The notes under the pieces were generated by a model, which worked only from the letters and a program-made list of their open reading frames with translations, was not told where the DNA came from and did not search any database. This document shows, in pieces, positions 17,213 through 25,000 of a stretch of DNA of 64,000 nt. Location of the stretch: assembly GCA_963677475.2 (NCBI GenBank), contig CAXXQD010000018.1, positions 124,001 through 188,000 on the forward strand. Direction: 5' to 3'. Source of the stretch: JABMQB01 sp963677475. Lineage in GTDB: Bacteria; Bacteroidota; Bacteroidia; Bacteroidales; Prolixibacteraceae. Position 1 is the first letter of the stretch, and every line of letters starts with the position of its first letter. The translations under genes were made by a program, and so were the position numbers.

Positions 17213-17788
17213 CTATGCTTTTTTACATTTAACGTGGTATTTATTGCTTTCGGTAATTGTTAGCAATCCAAAATCATTGATTTTTTGAAGGGTCTTTGTT
17301 CGTGACTGATGACCATCTTCAATAAGGATTACCCCATCAGGTTTTACAATACGGTGAAGTTCCTGAAGTAAAAGGCTTGGTTTTTCGACCATATGGAACA
17401 TATCGAGGGCATAAACCATATCAGCAGTGTTACTGTCAATGGAGGTGGAATAACCATTGGCAAGCACTGCTTCTACGTTTTGAAGGTTGTAGTTTTTTAT
17501 TTTATGTTGAACATTTTCGATGGCAAGTGGATGGACATCCACGGCTAGAACTTTGCCCTTGTCGCCCACGCATTCCGATGCATTTTTAATGTAACGGGCA
17601 GGTCCACAGCCGTAATCAACCACTGTTTGCCCCTCCTTTAGTCCAAGGGTTTTAAATTTTTTATTGGAATGGTTGCCAAAAAAGTCGAATAATTTCATGA
17701 TGAAGGTCATCACTTTAAAGGCAATATCAGGTATTTTATCACGGTCTTTGCCTGTTAATGTTTCATAGATGTTTTCTTTGTTTTTCAT
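17213..17788 (-). CDS. Class I SAM-dependent methyltransferase
   Basis: A methyltransferase of about 191 residues from the ATG at 17788 (the frame extends to 17854, but the extra 22 residues are not family-like). Motif I is TVVDYGCGPARY; motif II ends in VLAVDVHPLAI; the ALDMFHMV motif and VKPDGVILIEDG follow in the usual order. The fold is a Rossmann-like class I methyltransferase of the UbiE/methyltransferase-11 type. The substrate is not evident. A membrane protein of the YrdB type lies upstream on the same strand but about 175 bp away. Confidence 0.85.
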   Translation of the reverse strand: MKNKENIYETLTGKDRDKIPDIAFKVMTFIMKLFDFFGNHSNKKFKTLGLKEGQTVVDYGCGPARYIKNASECVGDKGKVLAVDVHPLAIENVQHKIKNYNLQNVEAVLANGYSTSIDSNTADMVYALDMFHMVEKPSLLLQELHRIVKPDGVILIEDGHQSRTKTLQKINDFGLLTITESNKYHVKCKKA

Positions 17789-17963
17789 AGTTTTAAAAGT
17801 TGAATTTTGATTGAATGCGAATTTATTCGATTTAACAAATGATTGGATAGACAAATGGATTAAATACCTGAATTATCAGGTAAGTCCTAGAAAAGGGTAG
17901 GGCTATGTAGATGTGATCGTTAGTTACACACAAACGAAAATAATTTCTTCCTTGCAGTTGAGC

Positions 17964-18335
17964 CTATTTTTGTTGAAATAACCATCGGACCCGTTCATAG
18001 GCAAGTGTATAATGGAAAACCACAAATCCTGAAAATACAAGTGCCTGTATTTTGAAGGATAAAAGGAACAAGATTACTGAAGCACTTCCAAAAACCAATA
18101 GTTCGAACAAAAATCGAATTGGACCCGGTGTGGGGACGACTGTTTTTCCTGATCGGCTTGGATCGTTTTTAACGGCGAATATGCCCCAAAGTGCGGCTAC
18201 AAACACAGGAATACCGATCGCAAACAGGTATTGTTTCGGTCCCGTGTTTTGCGACCATGCCCATAAACCAAAACTAAATAATGCTGTTAGTTCAAGTAGG
18301 AACCGTAAAAATGAATTGACGATGGTTAAAAACAT
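17964..18335 (-). CDS. YrdB family (DUF2568) membrane protein
   Basis: A 123-residue integral membrane protein with four predicted helices (about residues 10-28, 35-53, 72-92 and 95-112). The conserved RFLLELTALFSFGLWAW start and the PGPIRFLFELLVFG block match YrdB/DUF2568 proteins. No function is established for this family. Confidence 0.75.
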   Translation of the reverse strand: MFLTIVNSFLRFLLELTALFSFGLWAWSQNTGPKQYLFAIGIPVFVAALWGIFAVKNDPSRSGKTVVPTPGPIRFLFELLVFGSASVILFLLSFKIQALVFSGFVVFHYTLAYERVRWLFQQK

Positions 18336-18437
18336 AAGAGTTTGATTAATTGGTCATATCCTTGTAGTTAATAACAGGTCGTGGCATATAATGTTTTGGG
18401 GTATTTTATGCCACTAAAAGTGGTGCGCACCAATTAA

Positions 18438-18785
18438 TTATTCCTCGGCGGTTTTCACGGGGTTGCATCGTTCTCTCCATCTCTTTTTCATTTCTTCACG
18501 TTCTTCAGGACTTAATTTCATCCATGTCCTGTGGTCGAACCTGCTTTTGCTTTTACTGTGATGGCTTTTCCCAAATCCACCGAAAAGTATCCGTGCAAGA
18601 ACAAGTATCCCCAACGCTTGCCAGAAAGTAATGGCACTTAAGCCAAAAATGTTTGGTATAAGCGCATTCCAAAGAAGCATCACAATGCCCCCAAAAATGA
18701 TTATGCCTGCTGCAATTGCCAGTGGAATAAAAATTACCGCTTTTATCCAAAATTTAGTTGTACGTTTTCTGTTTTCCCACATCAT
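18438..18785 (-). CDS. Small membrane protein with charged C-terminal tail
   Basis: A 115-residue protein with two membrane helices (about residues 12-37 and 48-68) and a basic, helical tail ending RTWMKLSPEEREEMKKRWRERC. It is encoded 21 bp downstream of the sigma factor gene. That pairing of a small membrane protein with an ECF sigma factor suggests a regulatory link, perhaps as an anti-sigma-like partner, but the function is not known. Confidence 0.6.
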   Translation of the reverse strand: MMWENRKRTTKFWIKAVIFIPLAIAAGIIIFGGIVMLLWNALIPNIFGLSAITFWQALGILVLARILFGGFGKSHHSKSKSRFDHRTWMKLSPEEREEMKKRWRERCNPVKTAEE

Positions 18786-18806
18786 GATTTCTATTTTTTA
18801 TGATTT

Positions 18807-19367
18807 CTATTCCTTGTATAAATTCTCTAACCGATTTCTCAGATGCGCCACGGCATAGCGTTTTCTCGAGATAATCGTTTTAATATTATCACCAGTTTTG
18901 TCTGCAATTTGTTGAAGGGTGAAATCCTCCAATTCATTCCAGATAAAGACATCGCGTTGTTTGTCGGGTAGTTCCTGAAGGGCTTCAAGCATTTGCTCCA
19001 TGATATATTGTTGCTCCAATTCCGACTCCGGGGTATTTTCATCAGACAATAAAGATCCCGGATTATAAAATTCCCCATCTTCGTTTTCATAAGCCAGGTT
19101 ATCAATCAATTGAGGTTCATGCTTCCGTTGCTTGTCGATAATCCGGTTGCGGCTTGCCCTGTACAACCATGCACTTATTTGGCTGATTGGTTCCAAATCC
19201 ATAGCCGCACTGAAATAATACCAAACATCCTGCAAAATATCTTCAGCATCTTCATGGCTCTGCACCCTGCTTCTGATAAATACAAACAAGCGTTTTCCGT
19301 ATTCCTGAACGGCATCAAGGATTTTTTGCTCTTTTGCCATGGGCGATATTGTACTTATTTCTACCAT
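18807..19367 (-). CDS. RNA polymerase sigma factor, sigma-70 family (ECF type)
   Basis: A 186-residue ECF-type sigma factor. Region 2 covers about residues 20-90 (SHEDAEDILQDVWYYF and ISAWLYRASRNRIIDKQRK). Region 4 covers about 125-178 (LPDKQRDVFIWNELEDFTLQQIADKTG, followed by the recognition helix around NIKTIISRKRYA). The start may be the ATG at 19340 (MAKEQKILDA). It is transcribed with the small membrane protein gene downstream. No typical FecR-like anti-sigma factor is next to it. Confidence 0.9.
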   Translation of the reverse strand: MVEISTISPMAKEQKILDAVQEYGKRLFVFIRSRVQSHEDAEDILQDVWYYFSAAMDLEPISQISAWLYRASRNRIIDKQRKHEPQLIDNLAYENEDGEFYNPGSLLSDENTPESELEQQYIMEQMLEALQELPDKQRDVFIWNELEDFTLQQIADKTGDNIKTIISRKRYAVAHLRNRLENLYKE

Positions 19368-19659
19368 ATAATAAGGTAGACGATTAAGACCTTAAATTAC
19401 TTTAAATCTTATAGATTTTTTTTACGAGAAGGAAAGCTAATTGTTGGTGTCGTTTGGGTATGTCATATTTAGCAGGAGAACCGTTCTCTAAGATATGTAA
19501 AACATAAATAAGGGTTCTATTTGAACCTTTAATAAAGCAAAAGTCCCAGTTTTAAAAGACAGCTAAAAATGAGATATCAACTAAATTTCTGTGACTTCAC
19601 ATGCCGTTTATTATATCAATTGTATTTCAATAAATAAAAGTTTAGCTAGGAACCTGGTA

Positions 19660-20409
19660 TTAAATTTCTTTTCCAGAAGTTTCTATTGTAGCATTTTCGA
19701 TGATCAAATTGTAGGAATAACCTGCTCCAAAGTCCTTATCAACAGCAAGTGTGCCTTTTACTGTGATAATTTCGCCAACCACAGCAATATCCTGGCTAGT
19801 AATTGTCAAATCAAAATTACCATTGTCGCTGGTTCCGTCCTGCAAATGAAGCCAGTTTCGGTCCATGATCCCGGTGTTAATCTTTACCAGTTTTCCGGTT
19901 ATTTTAACTGTTTTTCCAGCAAAGGAATCTTTGTTTATAAACAGTTCGGCGATGGTATGTTCACCCTCCGGTTTTTCTATGGAGATCGATTCTTTTTCGG
20001 TTGACGGGGCTTTTCCCATGTGCCCCGAAACGGCAGGACTGCTATTCACCATTAATGGATCTTTACTGAGCTGACTAACAAAGTAGATCACATCAAATGT
20101 TTTGTCAAGCTCTTTGCTTGTAAAATTTTCCATCTTTAAGGCTTTTTCATAATAACAATCATCTCCAACTTCAATTTCCATTTTGCTAATGGCAAGCCAG
20201 TTTTTTTGATTTTTTTCAGAAACCAGCAAATAGGTATAGGTACTTCCATGTATAACCTCTTCAACTTTTACAACGTGGTTCGAGGCCATTGGTCCCGGCA
20301 TATCCGGATGTGCCTGTGTTTGTATTTCAGGTTCCGAATTTTTATAATTTTTGTTTTTCACACACGATAAAACAAGGAGGCTTAGAACAATTATCGAAAG
20401 TACTTTCAT
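19660..20409 (-). CDS. Lipoprotein with OB-fold-like domain, multiheme operon
   Basis: A 249-residue lipoprotein with signal peptide and lipobox LVLSC (Cys16). The C-terminal part (about residues 150-245) has the strand pattern of an OB-fold: AGKTVKITGKLVKI, NWLHLQDGTS, FDLTITSQDIAVVGEIITVKGTLA. The N-terminal part (40-120) repeats a smaller version of the same theme (VVKVEEVIHGSTYTYLLVSE, NWLAISKMEIEVGDDCYY). It is the last gene of the multiheme cytochrome cluster, 31 bp after the beta-barrel gene. A supporting envelope role in that complex is inferred from position only. Confidence 0.65.
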   Translation of the reverse strand: MKVLSIIVLSLLVLSCVKNKNYKNSEPEIQTQAHPDMPGPMASNHVVKVEEVIHGSTYTYLLVSEKNQKNWLAISKMEIEVGDDCYYEKALKMENFTSKELDKTFDVIYFVSQLSKDPLMVNSSPAVSGHMGKAPSTEKESISIEKPEGEHTIAELFINKDSFAGKTVKITGKLVKINTGIMDRNWLHLQDGTSDNGNFDLTITSQDIAVVGEIITVKGTLAVDKDFGAGYSYNLIIENATIETSGKEI

Positions 20410-20440
20410 TTCTTTTTATTTTGATTCAGTGAATACTAAT

Positions 20441-22066
20441 TTAAAACTTTTTCCGCACGTTCAGATATACCCTCGTGTAGCTATCGCTTGGCTGAAACGT
20501 GGTTTCAAAGTTAACAGAAAGGTATAACTTTTTGTTTTGTTGCCACGATAAATTTATTTCGCCAATATGTTGTTTGAGATCTGAGTTGGTATTTAAGTAT
20601 CGGAAATTTACGAATCGGTAATTTCCCGTTGTATTTAATTTGCCATGAAGGAAGTTTTTTGTGAGCCTTGCTCCATAAATTTCGCCATCGAGATAGCTTG
20701 TTTGCATAAAATTGCCCGATAAAGTGAGCGAAGCATCTAACCATGGAACTTTACTGAACGTGGCATTTCCTCTTAATGTATTGGTTCTTCTGGCATCGTT
20801 TTTCATAAAGCGTGTACCCCCATTTAGACCAAAACTCACATAGTTGAAAGGGCGGTAATTCAATCGAAGCCTGATGCCTTGTCTCGCTGCTTCCAATGCT
20901 GTTAAATTTGCATAGTCTTTATAGGTTTCGTAATAAATTACATTTTTTCGTGCGTCGTAGGAAGCCGACATCGATAATTTTCTTGAGAGCCTGTAATTCA
21001 AAGAAAGGTACATGCCAGTTAAACTAAAGGTTGATTTTGCCTTTTCATTTTCGATTTTAAACAAATCAATTTCAACGGAAGAAAAGAGGTTTACCTTTGG
21101 GATCAGCGAATTGTTGTGTTGAAAATATAGAAACCTTCGATCGGTTTTCGAATGATTGGTCTGTTCGAAAAAGGCAATCGAACTTTTCATTTGTCCGGTT
21201 TTCGATTTCAAAGAATGACCGAAATAAGCGCCAAGCTCCAATAAATTCAGGTTAAGTCCATAATCCGAGTAATCGGGTCGGGAGCCAACCGCCAATCCCA
21301 AATAAAAGTTGCCTAATGTGTGTTGCACCTGAAGACCATCCATGGCACCAATATTGGCAAGGTTCGGGTTTATTTTTCGACCTATCCATAAATCAGTGTT
21401 TTTATTGAATGAATAGTTTAATGCCAGGCTGTATATTTTTAGCGCGTTGTTCAGGTTTTCTTTCACTTCATCCCATTCATTTAGCTTATGGGTAAAGGCG
21501 ATGTAGCTTTCCAACGAAAATCTGGAGTCCGAAATATGGTTTCCTTTGAAGGACAAGGTATAGCGGAATCGTTGACTATTATCTTGCGTTTTGTAAATAT
21601 TTGAATAAGAGGCTATTGATAATCTGCCTGAAATGTCTTCCTTGTATTGCTCATTCACAGGTCTTGAATTTTCGCTTTTTAGAACTTGTTCGTGCAAATC
21701 GATTTCAGGATTATTTTCGGGTTCATCTAAATCGGGTCTTGGCTTTTCATGGAAAGGTGTTTTCGCATAAATCTTATCACCAACTTCCAATTTCTGTTCT
21801 TCGATATATGAACAAAGGCAGGAGATAGAAGAATGATGTTGTACCGTTAATACAGGTTTTAATATATCATCGATTCTCCTAAACAAAGTATCCCCATTTT
21901 CGATGCCAGAAGTTGAAGCAAACTTTACATAGATGTTATTCCCGGTCTTAAATGAAACCGCACCTTCTAAAACTTGGGTATTTACTTGCGCCGAAACGTG
22001 ATTGTTAAATGCATTAACGCCAACCAATGACAGAAATAAAATGAGGTATTTAATATGCTTATTCAT
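20441..22066 (-). CDS. Outer membrane beta-barrel protein of the multiheme cytochrome cluster
   Basis: A beta-barrel protein of about 541 residues. The open frame reaches 22120 and would overlap the cytochrome gene; the ATG at 22066 (or 22075) gives a clean signal peptide ending NNHVSAQ. After an N-terminal beta domain of about 85 residues with a Cys-Leu-Cys pair, a long series of alternating amphipathic strands follows (for example RFRYTLSFKGN, ALNYSFNKNTDLWIGR, GIRLRLNYRPFNYVSFGLNG). The protein ends in an aromatic (VYLNVRKKF), typical of outer-membrane barrels. Placed directly after two giant cytochrome genes, it is a candidate pore housing a cytochrome, analogous to MtrB/PioB-type porins. 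It is not recognisably homologous to them by eye, so the role is inference. Confidence 0.7.
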   Translation of the reverse strand: MNKHIKYLILFLSLVGVNAFNNHVSAQVNTQVLEGAVSFKTGNNIYVKFASTSGIENGDTLFRRIDDILKPVLTVQHHSSISCLCSYIEEQKLEVGDKIYAKTPFHEKPRPDLDEPENNPEIDLHEQVLKSENSRPVNEQYKEDISGRLSIASYSNIYKTQDNSQRFRYTLSFKGNHISDSRFSLESYIAFTHKLNEWDEVKENLNNALKIYSLALNYSFNKNTDLWIGRKINPNLANIGAMDGLQVQHTLGNFYLGLAVGSRPDYSDYGLNLNLLELGAYFGHSLKSKTGQMKSSIAFFEQTNHSKTDRRFLYFQHNNSLIPKVNLFSSVEIDLFKIENEKAKSTFSLTGMYLSLNYRLSRKLSMSASYDARKNVIYYETYKDYANLTALEAARQGIRLRLNYRPFNYVSFGLNGGTRFMKNDARRTNTLRGNATFSKVPWLDASLTLSGNFMQTSYLDGEIYGARLTKNFLHGKLNTTGNYRFVNFRYLNTNSDLKQHIGEINLSWQQNKKLYLSVNFETTFQPSDSYTRVYLNVRKKF

Positions 22067-22085
22067 TTTAGCCATAAATCCTTTT

Positions 22086-25000
22086 TTAATCATCTTCGCT
22101 ACCTTGCGGATGGCATGCATAACAATTAATACTGTTGTAAACGTAATTATTTACGCCCTGGTGTTCACTATCCATTTCTGATTTGTTGTGCTCATGACAA
22201 TCTGTACACGAAAAGAGGGCATAGTTTGATGCGGTAGTATGGCAATCTGCACAGCTATTCCATTCACCTCTGTGTTTGCCGCTGTAGATTGGGAAATATT
22301 GCCCATCATGATCAAATGTTGAAGGTTCCCATGCATTCTCTGTATGGCAAGCTTCGCAATCGATAGGGAATTGAGCGGCTAAATGGTTAGGATCATTAGC
22401 ACTATTGTAATCCGATGTGTGACATGCAAAACAAGTGGTTGGTGTATTTGTGTAATTGCCTTCATGGCACAAGAAACAGTTGTTTGCAATACTTGCATGT
22501 GCTCCATTTAGTGCATAAAAACTTTGATGATCAGGGAATTGTGCTGGCTCCCAGCCAGTGTTGGTTGTATGGCAGTTGTCGCAAGTAAGCGATAATCCAA
22601 GATTGGCATGATTAGGATTACCGGTACTATTATAATCTTCGGTGTGGCAAGCCGAACAGTTTGTCGGTGTTCCTGCATAGCCCGAAGTATGGCAGCTTTG
22701 GCATTCTGTGGCAATGTGCGCCCCTGTCAAAGGGAAATTGGTTGCATCGTGGTCAAAAGTTGCATCTTCCCAGTTGGTCGTATTGTGGCATTGTGTACAG
22801 TCGTGCGGGTATGCCGATTGCACATGGTTTTCTGCATTTGTATAGTTTTGCTGGTGGCAATCGTAACAACCGGGCCCTGCGCCCACGGTTGTCCCGGCGT
22901 GGCAATCGGAACACTGTCGCCCGGCATGTGCACCATCGAGTTGGAAGCCAGTTCCGGCATGGTCAAATGAAGAAGGTTTCCATGCATTGGTAGTGTGGCA
23001 ATCCTCACAAGTTGACGCAATCCCTGCAGCAGTGTGGCTTGGCTCGGCAGCCAGGTTGTAATTTTCGGTGTGGCAAGCCGAACAGTTTGTCGGTGTTCCT
23101 GCATAGCCCGAAGTATGGCAGCTTTGGCATTCTGTGGCAATGTGCGCCCCTGTCAAAGGGAAATTGGTTGCATCGTGGTCAAAAGTTGCATCTTCCCAGT
23201 TGGTCGTATTGTGGCATTGTGTACAGTCGTGCGGGTATGCCGATTGTACATGGTTTTCTGCATTTGTATAGTTTTGCTGGTGGCAATCGTAGCAACCGGG
23301 CCCTGCGCCCACGGTTGTCCCGGCGTGGCAATCGGAACACTGTCGCCCGGCATGTGCACCATCGAGTTGGAAGCCAGTACCAGCATGGTTAAACGAAGAA
23401 GGTTTCCAAGCATTGGTAGTGTGGCAATCCTCACAAGTTGACGCAATCCCTGCAGCAGTGTGGCTTGGCTCGGCAGCCAGGTTGTAATTTTCGGTGTGGC
23501 AAGCCGAACAGTTTGTCGGTGTCCCTGCATAGCCCGAAGTATGGCAGCTTTGGCATTCTGTGGCAATGTGCGCCCCGGTCAATGGGAAGTTGGTTGCATC
23601 GTGGTCAAAAGTTGCATCTTCCCAGTTGGTGGTATTGTGGCATTGCGTGCAGTCGTGCGGGTATGCCGATTGTACATGGTTTTCGGCATTAGTATAGTTC
23701 TGCTGGTGGCAATCGTAGCAATCGGGCCCTGCGCCAACAGTTGTCCCGGCATGGCAATCGGAACACTGTCGCCCGGCATGTGCACCATCGAGTTGGAAGC
23801 CAGTACCAGCATGGTCAAATGAAGAAGGTTTCCATGCATTGGTAGTGTGGCAATCTTCACAAGTTGACGCAATCCCTGCAGTAGTGTGGTTTGGCTCGGC
23901 AGCCAGGTTGTAATTTTCGGTGTGGCAAGCCGAACAATTTGTTGGCGTCCCGGCATAACCCGAAGTATGGCAGCTTTGGCATTCTGTGGCAATGTGCGCC
24001 CCTGTCAAAGGGAAATTGGTTGCATCGTGGTCAAAAGTTGCATCTTCCCAGTTGGTCGTATTGTGGCATTGTGTACAGTCGTGCGGGTAAGCCGATTGTA
24101 CATGGTTTTCGGCATTTGTATAGTTCTGCTGGTGGCAATCGTAGCAACCGGGCCCTGCGCCAACAGTTGTCCCGGCATGGCAATCGGAACACTGGCGCCC
24201 TGCATGTGCGCCGTCGAGTTGGAACCCTGTGCCAGCATGGTCAAACGAAGAAGGTTTCCATGCATTGGTAGTGTGGCAATCTTCACATGTTGATGCAATC
24301 CCTGCAGCAGTGTGGTTTGGCTCGGCAGCCAGGTTGTAATTGTCTGTGTGGCAAGCCGAACAGTTTGTTGGAGTCCCGGCATAACCCGAAGTATGGCAAC
24401 TTTGGCATTCTGTTGCTATGTGTGCCCCAGTCAATGGGAAGTTGGTTGCATCGTGGTCAAAGGTTGCATCTTCCCAGTTGGTGGTATTGTGGCATTGTGT
24501 GCAGTCGTGCGGGTATGCCGATTGTACATGGTTTTCAGCATTTGTATAGTTCTGTTGGTGGCAATCATAACAACCGGGCCCTGCGCCGATGGTTGTCCCG
24601 GCATGGCAATCGGAACACTGGCGCCCTGCATGTGCGCCGTCGAGTTGGAACCCTGTGCCAGCATGGTCAAACGAAGAAGGTTTCCAAGCATTGGTTGAGT
24701 GGCAATCTTCACATGTTGATGCAATCCCTGCAGCAGTGTGGTTTGGCTCGGCAGCCAGGTTGTAATTGTCTGTGTGGCAAGCCGAACAGTTTGTTGGAGT
24801 CCCGGCGTAACCCGAAGTATGGCAACTTTGGCATTCTGTGGCTATGTGTGCCCCTGTTAATGGGAAGTTGGTTGCATCGTGGTCAAAAGTTGCATCTTCC
24901 CAGTTGGTGGTATTGTGGCATTGTGTGCAGTCGTGCGGGTATGCCGATTGTACATGGTTTTCAGCATTTGTATAGTTCTGCTGGTGGCAATCATAACAAC